Shown here: positions 44,820 to 53,557 of the stretch, in pieces
How positions within the stretch are numbered: position 1 is the stretch's first letter
How the letters are laid out: each line of letters starts with the position of its first letter
DNA from: Io17-Chloro-G2 sp963663135
GTDB taxonomy: Bacteria; Chloroflexota; Dehalococcoidia; Lucifugimonadales; UBA3495
Length of the DNA stretch: 64,000 nt
Assembly (NCBI GenBank): GCA_963663135.2
Contig: CAXXRM010000002.1
Location: forward strand, 496,001 to 560,000
Reading direction: 5' to 3'
Program-made: the position numbers and the translations under genes
Notes under the pieces: generated by a model
Databases searched by the model: none
The model's input: only the letters and a program-made list of their open reading frames with translations
Told to the model about the DNA's origin: nothing

Positions 44820-45557
44820 ATGGCTGGGGACACTCTGACATTTGAGATGGGCGGCCGGGTGGAGCTGGGGCAATTCCAACAGGGAGTCGCTCGCTTTACC
44901 CAGCTCGTAAGTGCGCTCACTCAAGGCACCGGGGTAAGTTGGGTGATTGAAGACTTGCACCCTGGGAGCGCGGTGGTGACGCTGCGCGGCGAAGCCGAAG
45001 ATCCTGCCAAAGTGGAGAGAATCGTCGGTGAATACAACAGCATCGGCAGGTCGCTGGAACTTCAGGAATCTCTCCAATATGGCCCGGAAGTAAACCGGGC
45101 GGCCCAGGCAATCAACAACATGGCGCGGACCTTCGAGTACGTGCGCTTCGAAACCCTGTCCGGCGATTACACCATTTCCGGAAACGGGGCGGCTCCGCCC
45201 CGCCGCACCTTGGTGGCCAGCATTGGGGCCATTACCGGAAGAGTGCAGACGTTGAGCAACCGCGGCAGCTTGCGGTTCAATCTGTACGACACCGTCCATG
45301 ACAAGGCCGTTGGCTGCTATCTCCAGCCAGGCCAAGAGGAATTGATGCGCAAGGCGTGGGGCCGCCGGGCCAGGGTCAGCGGTCGGGTCTCCAGGGAGAG
45401 CGATTCGGGCCGTCCGGTGGCCGTCAGGCAAATCCTGGACATCGAGATAATCGAAGAAATTGCACCAGGGTCCTACCGGCATGCCCGGGGGGCGGTGCCT
45501 TGGCAGCCTGAAGACCAGATGCCCGAGGAAGTTATTCGCCGGTTAAGAGATGCCTGA
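44820..45557 (+). CDS. hypothetical protein paired with a PIN-domain protein
   Basis: This 245-residue soluble protein starts at ATG 44820 (GTG 44811 is possible). Its N-terminal half (GGRVELGQFQQGVARFTQLVSAL, VIEDLHPGSAVVTLRG) reads like an alpha-beta domain. The second half is strand-rich and basic (GAITGRVQTLSNRGSLRFNLYD, RARVSGRVSRESDSGRPVAVRQILDIEII), suggesting an OB-like or nucleic-acid-binding fold. I recognise no named family. It overlaps the PIN gene by eight bases and follows the R-M enzyme by 16, so it could be an antitoxin-like or regulatory partner. Confidence 0.6.
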   Translation: MAGDTLTFEMGGRVELGQFQQGVARFTQLVSALTQGTGVSWVIEDLHPGSAVVTLRGEAEDPAKVERIVGEYNSIGRSLELQESLQYGPEVNRAAQAINNMARTFEYVRFETLSGDYTISGNGAAPPRRTLVASIGAITGRVQTLSNRGSLRFNLYDTVHDKAVGCYLQPGQEELMRKAWGRRARVSGRVSRESDSGRPVAVRQILDIEIIEEIAPGSYRHARGAVPWQPEDQMPEEVIRRLRDA

Positions 45558-46041
45558 GAGCCAAAAAATCGTCTATTGGGATTCTTGCGCATTCCTCTCG
45601 TACATCAACGAGATCAAAGACCGTATTCCTATACTGGGGGCGCTGCTGGCTAGTAGCGCCAGCGATGAAATCAAGATTTACACCTCGGCCCTCTCAAAGG
45701 TTGAAGTATCTTTTGGGGCGACCGAGCAGAAACAACAAGCCTTGGAGCCAGAAACCGAAGAACGTATCGACAACCTTTGGGCCGATCCCGCCGCCGTTGT
45801 TCTGGTCGAATACCATGATGGCATCGGGAGGGAAGCCAGGCAGTTGACGCGCAATGCCATTGCGCAAGGCTGGAGCCTGAAGCCCCTAGATTCCATTCAC
45901 CTGGCAACGGCCAAATGGCTCTCCGATATAGGGATGCCGGTCGGCGAATTTCATACCTACGACAGACAGTTAAACAAATACGCTGCCATGGTGGGTGTGA
46001 AAATCCTTGAGCCATATACGCCCCAACCAGGCTTGCTGTAG
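45550..46041 (+). CDS. PIN-domain ribonuclease, VapC-like
   Basis: This 163-residue protein has the PIN-domain acidic residues: IVYWDSCAFLSYIN (first Asp near 11), SALSKVEVSFG (Glu near 53), LKPLDSIHLATAKWL (Asp) and FHTYDRQLNKYA (last Asp). PIN proteins cleave RNA, and VapC toxins commonly target tRNA or rRNA. It is longer than typical VapC (about 130 residues), and the upstream partner is larger than usual VapB and not AbrB- or RHH-like. A palindrome follows 11 bases after its stop. Confidence 0.82.
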   Translation: MPESQKIVYWDSCAFLSYINEIKDRIPILGALLASSASDEIKIYTSALSKVEVSFGATEQKQQALEPETEERIDNLWADPAAVVLVEYHDGIGREARQLTRNAIAQGWSLKPLDSIHLATAKWLSDIGMPVGEFHTYDRQLNKYAAMVGVKILEPYTPQPGLL

Positions 46042-46052
46042 CTTCTGCTCTG

Positions 46053-46068
46053 GGGGCGGATCCGCCCC
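46053..46068. terminator. palindrome between convergent genes, possible terminator stem
   Basis: A perfect 16-base palindrome GGGGCGGATCCGCCCC lies between the PIN gene and the PIG-L gene, which converge here. CTGTAG and CTACAG flank it and could extend the stem. It lacks a T run on either side, so it is a weak intrinsic terminator at best. Confidence 0.35.
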
Positions 46069-46775
46069 TACAGCTTGAACCGCTTGTATGCCTCGGCGTA
46101 GTTGAAGCCCACCTGCTCGCCGATGCGGGCGCGCCAAGCGGGCAGGTGGACCTCGGCGTCCTCGTCCGACACCTGGGACTTGTGGCACTTCAGGGCCTTT
46201 ACCGCGGTTTCGATGTAGTCGGTGACATCGACGTAGAAGTTCGGTTCGTGGTGCTCGGCGACCCAGACCTCCCGCACCTTGTGGGGTTCGAAGCCTTCCG
46301 CCAGCAATTCGGGGAAGGTCAGGCGGTCTCTGGCCGTGGGGAACACTGCCGATAGGGCCGCCTCCCCGGATGCGAAATGGTCGGGATGGCCTATGTAGCC
46401 GTTTTCGTCGAGGCGTCGCTGCGGGCTGTTGCAGATCAGGACATCGGGGCGGAACCGGCGGATTTCCCTGGCGATGTCCCGTCTGAGTTCCAGGGTGGGC
46501 TGGAGCATGGAGTCCTCGTAGCCCAGGAAAACCACCTGGCTCAACCCCAGCGCCTTGCCCGCGTCCTGCTGCTCCCGGCTGCGGATTTTCATTAATTCTT
46601 CCGAAGTCATCTCCGGGTCGTCCGACCCCTTGCTCCCGTCGGTGCATACCACGTACACCACTTCCCATCCCTGGGCGCACCACTTGGCCGCAGTGCCGGC
46701 ACAGCCCCATTCCGCATCATCGGGGTGGGCGAACACCACCATGCCCCGGCGGTATTCTTCCTGTTGCTCTGTCAT
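46068..46775 (-). CDS. PIG-L/LmbE family deacetylase
   Basis: This 235-residue zinc hydrolase has GMVVFAHPDDAEWGCAG with the catalytic AHPDDAE (about 16-22) and a late zinc ligand in IGHPDHFASGEAAL. Members remove acetyl groups from N-acetylglucosamine conjugates, including mycothiol and bacillithiol precursors. VVYVVCTDGSKGS is the adjoining strand. The closing part, LPAWRARIGEQVGFNYAEAYKRF, is typical of the family. The true substrate is not known. ATG 46775 is the likely start. Confidence 0.92.
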   Translation of the reverse strand: MTEQQEEYRRGMVVFAHPDDAEWGCAGTAAKWCAQGWEVVYVVCTDGSKGSDDPEMTSEELMKIRSREQQDAGKALGLSQVVFLGYEDSMLQPTLELRRDIAREIRRFRPDVLICNSPQRRLDENGYIGHPDHFASGEAALSAVFPTARDRLTFPELLAEGFEPHKVREVWVAEHHEPNFYVDVTDYIETAVKALKCHKSQVSDEDAEVHLPAWRARIGEQVGFNYAEAYKRFKL

Positions 46776-46903
46776 ATAACCTTCTCCACGTCACGTCAGC
46801 CGGGTTGCCGGATGGCGGCTTGTTTCCCAGGGTCCAACCGGATTTCAAGCCAAGTTCCGGCGCCATTTCCTGTTTCAATCAGCACGTTCTGGCGGCTTCC
46901 GCG

Positions 46904-47347
46904 TCACCGCCGGGGTGTTCGGGACGAACGGGACCGCCTTCGGGACCGGTACCGCCGCGCCGGCCTCGGCCTCTCGCCGGTATCCACCGGGTCGCCACTC
47001 GTTGGGACTACTGCCGGTGGGGGTGGCGCGGAAGGGTACAGCGGATCGATAAACTGTTTTTTGTATCCGGCCCAATGCGCCTGGGTTGCCAAGGTCAAGG
47101 CCAACCCCGGCACGATGAACACGATTACCACGCTGCCGCTGCCGTCCTGCACCGACTTGAATGCCAGGAACGCTCCCACGATCAAACACGCCCATGCCAT
47201 GCCACCGGAGAGTATCCCGTTGTGCCAGGGCGACCGCAGTATGAGCACCGACCAGGAGGGCGGGAGCACGAAGGCGGCGATCAGGAAAAGGTTCTGGTAG
47301 TACCAGGGGCGAAGCTCTTGGGGAGGTGGCGCAGGTTCTTGGTTCAT
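46904..47347 (-). CDS. small membrane protein of unknown function
   Basis: This 147-residue protein has three hydrophobic segments at about 18-37 (YQNLFLIAAFVLPPSWSVLI), 47-64 and 72-88, then a Pro-rich linker (YPSAPPPPAVVPTSG) and a highly basic C-terminal tail of Arg and Ser. The basic tail is probably cytoplasmic, and could touch nucleic acid or lipid heads. No family is recognised. It shares the strand with the 87-residue gene 46 bases upstream. Confidence 0.6.
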   Translation of the reverse strand: MNQEPAPPPQELRPWYYQNLFLIAAFVLPPSWSVLILRSPWHNGILSGGMAWACLIVGAFLAFKSVQDGSGSVVIVFIVPGLALTLATQAHWAGYKKQFIDPLYPSAPPPPAVVPTSGDPVDTGERPRPARRYRSRRRSRSSRTPRR

Positions 47348-47393
47348 CTAGCAGACTCGGACGAGAAGGAATCCGCTGCGCTGTCCGGGATGC

Positions 47394-47657
47394 TCAGTTG
47401 CGGGCCAGAAGCAGATGGAATTCCAGCGTGTTAATGGTGCGTTGTTGTTTGATGGACTCCACTGCGTACTCGATACACATACGAGCGAACCCGGAGTACC
47501 TAAGGACATTCGACCCGACGACCACCAGGGGCACCTCCCGATGCAGGTCCACCTGAAGCTGGTTCAGCTCCTCCCGGTCGACTTGCACCTCAACGGCCCG
47601 TTGGGTCATGCGCTCGATCTTCCGGTGGATTCTCGCTACGAATTCGTCGTCGTCCAT
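47394..47657 (-). CDS. small hypothetical protein
   Basis: This soluble protein of 87 residues begins MDDDEFVARIHRKIERMTQRAVEVQVDREELNQLQVDL, a charged helix pair, followed by a strand (VPLVVVGSNVLRYSG) and a helix (FARMCIEYAVESIK). Composition is that of a real gene and the start ATG is unambiguous. I recognise no named family; its neighbours do not point to a role. Confidence 0.6.
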   Translation of the reverse strand: MDDDEFVARIHRKIERMTQRAVEVQVDREELNQLQVDLHREVPLVVVGSNVLRYSGFARMCIEYAVESIKQQRTINTLEFHLLLARN

Positions 47658-48348
47658 TACCTGTACCAGTTGGTCCCGAATAGCTAACTGCCGGGACAGG
47701 GTGCGGATTTATCTCGTCTGTCCACAATTCTAACATAGCCTGTACGCTCCGCCCGGAAACCCCGCAGGGGCACCCCCCACACCGCGTCTCTCCCGTCGCA
47801 ACAGGCTTTCAGGAATTCACATGGGTAGCCAAGCTTACCCATCCCAGAAATACGCTGCGCCGGGCGTTTCCCCGTCAGCGCGGGAGCCTACCCCGGTCCC
47901 AGTCATTATCGTGGGAATAGGGCGTTTTCATCCTCATGGGTGACCTTGGCAAGGCCATCTGTCATTAGCGTCTCAACGGAAATCCAGACCATTCTTGGTG
48001 AGCAACCACCCCCGACCACACGTGGAATGTTCCTCCCACTCCCCGTCATTCCCGTCGCAACGGGAATCCAGAGCCCTTTTTGTGTGTAATGAAGGTGGTG
48101 CTCAGGGAAACGAGCCATGTCTGTATTGCCGTCCACCCGCGGCGTCTTGATTGCCATAACCGTGTTGACGTAGATTCAGGGCTCTGGATTCCCGCTGCGG
48201 CGAGAATGACCGGGGCGGGTGCCGCGGCCAGAATTGCGGGGCAGAATTGCAAAGGCCTTACGGCCAGCGGCGGTTTTCTTGACACTGTTAGGGGCGGTTG
48301 CCATAATCCTTGCGCGGAAGGGCTGATTTCCGCTGGGGAGATGTTGAC
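47658..48348. other. repeat-rich intergenic region
   Basis: This 691-base region lacks a convincing gene. It holds inverted-repeat element copy 2 (48043-48213) and degraded relatives: CCCGTCGCAACAGGCTTTCAG near 47792, resembling the left arm, and GTCTCAACGGAAATCCAGA near 47979. A short palindrome ATGGGTA...TACCCAT spans 47821-47842. It looks like a site where copies of this element accumulated and decayed. Confidence 0.6.
48043..48213. repeat. dispersed inverted-repeat element, copy 2
   Basis: The ends CCGTCATTCCCGTCGCAACG and (inverted) CCGGTCATTCTCGCCGCAGC lead into a shared arm GGGAATCCAGAGCCC, so the two arms match over about 34 bases with a few mismatches. The right arm equals copy 1 over at least 26 bases. 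The interior (about 100 bases) is noncoding and shares CATAACCGT with copy 1. Confidence 0.8.
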
Positions 48349-48933
48349 GTGACCACTCTCAAATATACGCTGGAACAGTTTGTGCAGGACATGGAAGGCC
48401 TGATTGCCGGCCAACCCGACCAGCAAAAGATATTTGACATCGGCTCCGATTGGCTGGAAAAGCTGACCCGGAACCCCGACAACATTCCGGATGAATACCG
48501 GCGGCCGGTTGGCGTTGGTCCCAGGGCAGATCACGGGTCTTACTTGTTGTACCAAGGCGAAAGCGGGCTGCAGGTCACATCGGTTGTTTGGGGGCCGGGA
48601 GAGCACCTGGGACCCCATGACCACTGTACTTGGGGCATGATCGGGGTTCTGGAAAACACCCTGACGGAGACCCGCTATCAACGGGTGGACGACCGGTCGA
48701 AGGACGGGTTCGCCAAGTTGGAGCGGGACCGCAGCGCCCAGTTTCGGCCCGGCCAGATAACCCTGTTGGTCCCCGAGGTGGACGAGATCCACCAGATGGA
48801 CAACCACACCAACCTGCCCACCGTAGAGGTCCACGTGTACGGCACGGACCTGCGCGGCCTGCCGCGCCGCCGCTACAACCTGGACACCGGCGAGGTTTTC
48901 ACCTTCGCCACTCCAAAATGGGACAACTGCTAG
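48349..48933 (+). CDS. cysteine dioxygenase-type thiol dioxygenase (cupin)
   Basis: This 194-residue non-haem iron cupin shows GPGEHLGPHDHCTWGMIGVLENTLTETRYQ, with the H-x-H iron ligands, and a third His in VEVHVYGTDL near the C-terminus. The family oxidises cysteine, or 3-mercaptopropionate, to the sulfinic acid. GTG 48349 is preferred over an earlier in-frame start because GGGGAG lies a few bases upstream. It stands just before an MFS carrier, a rhodanese protein and sulfite-oxidase-like enzymes, which supports a role in organosulfur breakdown. Confidence 0.82.
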   Translation: MTTLKYTLEQFVQDMEGLIAGQPDQQKIFDIGSDWLEKLTRNPDNIPDEYRRPVGVGPRADHGSYLLYQGESGLQVTSVVWGPGEHLGPHDHCTWGMIGVLENTLTETRYQRVDDRSKDGFAKLERDRSAQFRPGQITLLVPEVDEIHQMDNHTNLPTVEVHVYGTDLRGLPRRRYNLDTGEVFTFATPKWDNC

Positions 48934-49069
48934 CGCCGTCCATCATCTGAACCGACGAGCAGGCAACGCCTACGGGCAGGCAACGCACCCGAACAGGCCC
49001 CCCTGAGCAAGCAATTCAACCCCGGGTAGGTGCACCCAAACCTCCCGGGCCAAAGCCGGAATTAGCCCT

Positions 49070-50410
49070 TTGCCGCAATTGGAACAGCGCATCAAGTCCC
49101 TATCGGACAACTATCATCCGGCGTGGATGATAGTTGGACTGGCTACGCTGCTCCAGATTACCACCAACTTCATCGGCCAAGCCTTCGCCATCCTCATCGT
49201 AGCCCTGCGGGACGAGTTCGCCTGGACTCTTACCGCCATCACAATGGCCTACTTCCTCCGCAGCATAATCAGCGCCATGCTATCCCCGGCGGCTGGCTGG
49301 CTTGGCGACCGGTACGGCGCCCGGTCCAGCCTGATGGCGGCCACGCTCCTGTACGTGGCGGGGCTGTTTCTGATGGGAACAATGACCCAGATCTGGCACC
49401 TGTACCTTTACTACAGCCTGATGCTGGGCATTTCCCAATCCTTGTTCCGCGTTAATATTCCCACCACCGTAGCCGCGTGGTTCAAGCGACGGTTGGGCTT
49501 GGCGGTGGGAATCCAACAGTCGGCCGGCGGCATGGGGACTTCCATCATGGCCCCGGTGCTGGCGATTCTCCTGGCGCGGACCGATTGGCAAACCGCTTTT
49601 TGGATTCTCGCACCGGTCGGCGGCGCCATAATTCTCGCCCTGCTCTGGAAATTCCAGGGAGACCCCCAGGACCGGGGGCAGTCTCCCTACGGGGCCGACG
49701 CTAACGAACGGCCGCCACCGGCTTCCTCCACCGGGCCGGGCATGGCTAAACTCCGCAGCAAGGTGTTTCTCCGGCAAGCCCTTCGGACCAGGGCTTTCTG
49801 GAATTTGATACTGATTCACCACCTGGGCTGCATCGGCCATTCGGTGGTCATGGTGGGCGTCGTCTTTTACGCCACCACCCGCGGGGTCGGGCTGGAAACC
49901 GCCGCGTATATTGTCAGCATCTACTCGTTGACCAGCATCATCAGCCGGTTTTCCACACCGGTGCTGGCAGACCTCTGGGGCGCGAAGGGGGTTATGGCCC
50001 TGGCCTACTTTGTCCAGGGGATAACCGTGGCGTTGCTCCTTTGGACCCATGAGCCCTGGCACTTCTTCCTCTTCGCGGCCCTGTTCGGCCTGGGAATGGG
50101 CGGGGAAATGTCGGCGTTTCTGGTGATCAACCGGCAATACTATGGCATGGGCCCGGTGCGCTCCATATTCGGATTTCAGAGTATGGGGGCCGGCTCCGGG
50201 ATGGCGATTGGCGGCCTATTGGGCGGGGTTATCTTCGACCTTACCGGCGGCTACCAGATGGCCTGGATCGTATCCATCGCGGCCAGCGTGACCGGCGCCG
50301 TGTCCATCCTGTTGTTGGAACCCACGTCCAAGCCCCTCATCCCCAATTGGGAGGATTCACTACCGGCAGAGGCCAGGTCCCAACCGTCTCCCGCCGCCAG
50401 CGGCGATTGA
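49070..50410 (+). CDS. major facilitator superfamily transporter
   Basis: This 446-residue membrane protein has about twelve hydrophobic segments in two six-helix halves around a polar loop near 215 (DPQDRGQSPYGADANERPPP). The A-like loop motif is GWLGDRYGARSS at about 75. The second-half equivalent is ADLWGAKGVM. The layout recalls oxalate-formate/monocarboxylate-type MFS carriers. TTG 49070 is the start. The substrate is unknown; its position between a thiol dioxygenase and sulfur enzymes suggests a sulfonate, sulfinate or sulfite-related anion. Confidence 0.85.
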   Translation: MPQLEQRIKSLSDNYHPAWMIVGLATLLQITTNFIGQAFAILIVALRDEFAWTLTAITMAYFLRSIISAMLSPAAGWLGDRYGARSSLMAATLLYVAGLFLMGTMTQIWHLYLYYSLMLGISQSLFRVNIPTTVAAWFKRRLGLAVGIQQSAGGMGTSIMAPVLAILLARTDWQTAFWILAPVGGAIILALLWKFQGDPQDRGQSPYGADANERPPPASSTGPGMAKLRSKVFLRQALRTRAFWNLILIHHLGCIGHSVVMVGVVFYATTRGVGLETAAYIVSIYSLTSIISRFSTPVLADLWGAKGVMALAYFVQGITVALLLWTHEPWHFFLFAALFGLGMGGEMSAFLVINRQYYGMGPVRSIFGFQSMGAGSGMAIGGLLGGVIFDLTGGYQMAWIVSIAASVTGAVSILLLEPTSKPLIPNWEDSLPAEARSQPSPAASGD

Positions 50411-50505
50411 CGTCCCTGCGGTCTGGTAGGCTCAAAACCAACAGCGTGGACCCCTTTAGGCATACTGGACGACATCCGCATTTCACCCAACGGAGGTGAA
50501 CCCCA

Positions 50506-52089
50506 ATGGCCCATGACATTTCTCCCCAAGAGTTGCGGGACCTGTTGGATGGCAACGCCCGCTTCGCCCTGATCGACGTTAGAGACCCGGGCGAATACAA
50601 CAGTTCCCACATCCCCGGCGCCAGCCTCATTCCCCGGCGGCTGCTGGAATTCCAGATGGCCGCGTCGGTCCCCTCCAAGACCGCGCCAATCGTTGTGTGC
50701 GACGACGATGGCCGCCGCTCGGCTCTGGCGGCGCAAACCCTGGAAGCCATGGGTTATACCCAGGTGTCGGCGCTTACCGGAGGCATCAACTGGTGGGTGA
50801 GCCAGAACCAACCCACCGAATGGGGCAGCAATGTGCCTTCCAAGGATTTCGGGGAGCGCATGGAGGTGGAACACCACGTGCCGGAAATCGAGGCCACCAC
50901 CCTGCACCAATGGATTGAAGAGGGTAAGAAGCTGGAGATTCTGGATACCCGGACCCCGGAGGAATACCAGCGCTTCTGCATTCCCGGGGGCCGCAGCGTT
51001 CCGGGGGGCGAGCTGGCCATGCACATCACCGATATAACCGAAGCCCTGGACCCGGAAACCACGGTGGTGGTTAACTGCGCTGGCCGCACTCGCAGCATTA
51101 TCGGAACCCGCGTGTTGCAGCGAATGGGTTTGACCAACGTGGTCGGCCTCAAGAACGGCACTTCGGGTTGGGTGCTGGCGGGCTATGAGCTTCAAACCGG
51201 GGCTGATCGTATAGACCTCCCGCCGGTTTCCCACCAGGGATTGGCCGCTGCCGAGGCCTACGCCCACCGGGTTGCGGAGGAGGACGGCGTGCGCCCGCTA
51301 CCGGTGGCAACTCTCCAGGAAATGATCGTTCGACAGGCCCAGGACAACGTTTACCTGGTTGACGTTCGAACCCGCGAAGAGTACCTCTCCGGCCACATCC
51401 CCGGGTTCACCTGGTTTCCCGGTGGCCAGGTAGTGCAGCGGTCGGACGATGTCGCGGTGGTCAAGAACACGCCCATAGTTTTCGCTTGCGACGGTTTTGC
51501 CCGCAGCACGCTGGTTGCCTCCTGGTACCGCCAGATGGGTATGGAAGAGGTGTACGCCGTTGACGGTGGAACCCAGGCCTGGGCCGAAGCGGGGCTGGAA
51601 CTGGCAACGGGAGACCCCGAAACCCCGGTGTTCGGCCTGGAAGAGGCGAAAGCCAGGGCCCACCTCATTTCACCCCAAGAACTGAGCGAATCCTCCGACG
51701 GCGTGACCATCTTTGTGGACACCAGCCAGGACTTCAGCCGGGGACACGTTCCCGGCTCCCGATGGGTGTCTCGGGGATGGCTGGAACTGCAAATCAATGA
51801 CGCGGTCCCCAGCCCGGAAACGCCGGTTACCGTCACCTGCGCCGACGGCCGTCCTTCCATCCTATCGGCCTCTACTTTGACCCAAATGGGGTACCGCAAC
51901 GTCTCCGTTCTGGACGGCGGGATGACTTCCTGGCGGAGCGCCGGGCTGGACGTCGAAACCGGACTGACCGGGATCACCAGGCCGCCGGCCGACGTCGTAT
52001 ACTCGGGCCCGGACCGGAATTACGCCGAGATGATGCATTATCTGAGATGGGAAACCGCCCTGGGCGAGAAGTACCAGTCTGCCGTTTAG
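50506..52089 (+). CDS. protein with four rhodanese domains
   Basis: This 527-residue protein repeats the rhodanese fold four times. Each unit has an N-terminal acidic segment (ALIDVRDPGEYNSSHIPGA, EILDTRTPEEYQRFCIPGG, YLVDVRTREEYLSGHIPGF, IFVDTSQDFSRGHVPGS) and an active-site loop holding Cys (VVCDDDGRRS, VVNCAGRTRS, VFACDGFARS, TVTCADGRPS). All four cysteines remain, so each could carry a persulfide. Four-domain rhodaneses move sulfane sulfur between carriers. ATG 50506 follows GGAGGT. The next gene, a sulfite oxidase-like enzyme, starts 15 bases later, so the two are probably co-expressed. Confidence 0.92.
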   Translation: MAHDISPQELRDLLDGNARFALIDVRDPGEYNSSHIPGASLIPRRLLEFQMAASVPSKTAPIVVCDDDGRRSALAAQTLEAMGYTQVSALTGGINWWVSQNQPTEWGSNVPSKDFGERMEVEHHVPEIEATTLHQWIEEGKKLEILDTRTPEEYQRFCIPGGRSVPGGELAMHITDITEALDPETTVVVNCAGRTRSIIGTRVLQRMGLTNVVGLKNGTSGWVLAGYELQTGADRIDLPPVSHQGLAAAEAYAHRVAEEDGVRPLPVATLQEMIVRQAQDNVYLVDVRTREEYLSGHIPGFTWFPGGQVVQRSDDVAVVKNTPIVFACDGFARSTLVASWYRQMGMEEVYAVDGGTQAWAEAGLELATGDPETPVFGLEEAKARAHLISPQELSESSDGVTIFVDTSQDFSRGHVPGSRWVSRGWLELQINDAVPSPETPVTVTCADGRPSILSASTLTQMGYRNVSVLDGGMTSWRSAGLDVETGLTGITRPPADVVYSGPDRNYAEMMHYLRWETALGEKYQSAV

Positions 52090-52103
52090 CGGAGGATTTG
52101 TGT

Positions 52104-53297
52104 ATGGCAACTCAACAGGACGAAGGCGCCGTCCCTGACTTTCTTCAAATGAGCGGAGATGGGGGGCCCCAGTCTACCAATCCTCACGGTAGCGACAGTT
52201 GGTACGGATGGCCCAGCAAGCAAATGAATCCGGTCAACCTTCTGGACGACGAGGGCCGGGTCAAGCGGGTCCGGGCGCCGGTGATGGATCTGGAAGGATT
52301 GATAACCCCAACCGAGCTTCATTACGTGGTCCAACACTTTGACGTGCCCGATGTGGTCCCGGCGGACCAGTGGACGTTAACGATAGACGGCGAAGTCAAG
52401 AATCCCCTGACTATTGACTACGAGCAGTTGCGGCGGTACCCGGGTCGCACCGTGCGCACGGTGCTGGAGTGCTCCGGCAGCGATGCCACCTACTTTGAGT
52501 ATTTCAAAGGCGAGGGGCCGAAACCGTCCCGAACCCAGGAGGCCATGATCCTGAGCGCCGCCGAGTGGACCGGCGCGCCCCTGGCCGCAGTGCTAAACGA
52601 TGCCGGGCTGACCGACAAGGCCCTTTACTTTCGCGCCGAAGGCTGGGACCAGGGGATTCCAATCACCGCCGCGCCGGGAACGGAAGCCTTCTTCTACGAC
52701 AAGGGTTTGCCCCGCCTGAAGGCGCTGCACCCGGACACGCTGTTGTGCTGGGCCCAAAACGGCCAGCTATTGGAGCACCTGCACGGCGCTCCGGTCCGCC
52801 TGCTGGTGCCAGGTTGGTCCGGCAACTGGTCGGTGAAGTGGATCCGCCGCCTGGAAGCGATGGACCACCTGCCCGACTGCTGGTACCACTACAACTTTTA
52901 CTACTATGCCGACTCCGCCGACGCCACCGACAAAGAGTTGATAACCACCATCCCGGTCAAATCCATAGTCACCCAGCCCAACGACGATACCGAGACGCTC
53001 CCCAGGGGAGTCCACGTGGTGCGGGGCTACGCCTGGAGCGGCGAGGGCGCCATTACCCAGGTCGAGGTTAGCGTGGACGGCGGCAAAACCTGGCATGCTT
53101 CCCGGTTGGAGGAGCCCCGGGACCGGTGGATGTGGGTCCGATGGTCCTACCTGTGGGACGCCCAGGAGCCAGGCCAATACCAGGTCATGTCACGAGCCAC
53201 CGACGCCTCGGGCAAGACCCAATCCCACCAACCCCGGTACAACAATATGCGCAAAAATTTCACGGCAATTGTGGGTTACGACATCACTATCGAATAG
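52104..53297 (+). CDS. molybdenum sulfite oxidase-like enzyme
   Basis: This 397-residue protein has the sulfite oxidase (SUOX) molybdopterin fold. VLECSGSDATYF carries the molybdenum Cys, EWTGAPLAAVLNDAGL and HPDTLLCWAQNGQLLEHLHGAPVRLLVPGWSGNWSVKWIRRLE follow, and GYAWSGEGAITQVEVSVDGGKTWHAS begins the C-terminal dimerisation (Ig-like) domain. It lacks a signal peptide and a haem domain. The true start is ATG 52104, eight bases after GGAGG, not the earlier frame. It would oxidise sulfite to sulfate or act on another oxyanion; a paralogue is at 54819. Confidence 0.9.
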   Translation: MATQQDEGAVPDFLQMSGDGGPQSTNPHGSDSWYGWPSKQMNPVNLLDDEGRVKRVRAPVMDLEGLITPTELHYVVQHFDVPDVVPADQWTLTIDGEVKNPLTIDYEQLRRYPGRTVRTVLECSGSDATYFEYFKGEGPKPSRTQEAMILSAAEWTGAPLAAVLNDAGLTDKALYFRAEGWDQGIPITAAPGTEAFFYDKGLPRLKALHPDTLLCWAQNGQLLEHLHGAPVRLLVPGWSGNWSVKWIRRLEAMDHLPDCWYHYNFYYYADSADATDKELITTIPVKSIVTQPNDDTETLPRGVHVVRGYAWSGEGAITQVEVSVDGGKTWHASRLEEPRDRWMWVRWSYLWDAQEPGQYQVMSRATDASGKTQSHQPRYNNMRKNFTAIVGYDITIE

Positions 53298-53557
53298 TTT
53301 GATTGAGTAACTTGCGGGTAACTTCGTCACCAAATTGGCGAGAGAACCGGACTGGCGCGACTGGCGGCGGCAGCTAATACGACCAACATATTCCACGGTT
53401 CCGTCCTGAACATCCGGTACGCCTCGCGTCCAGGATCCCTATACACGCTGTAGCTGCGCTATCACCCGGTCAACCGGCCCTAGAAGCACGGGCGTGTGCT
53501 ATCATCAGGCCAACAGGCCGGAGCAGCCGGGAAACAACCGGGCCAGGAGCCCCCGAA

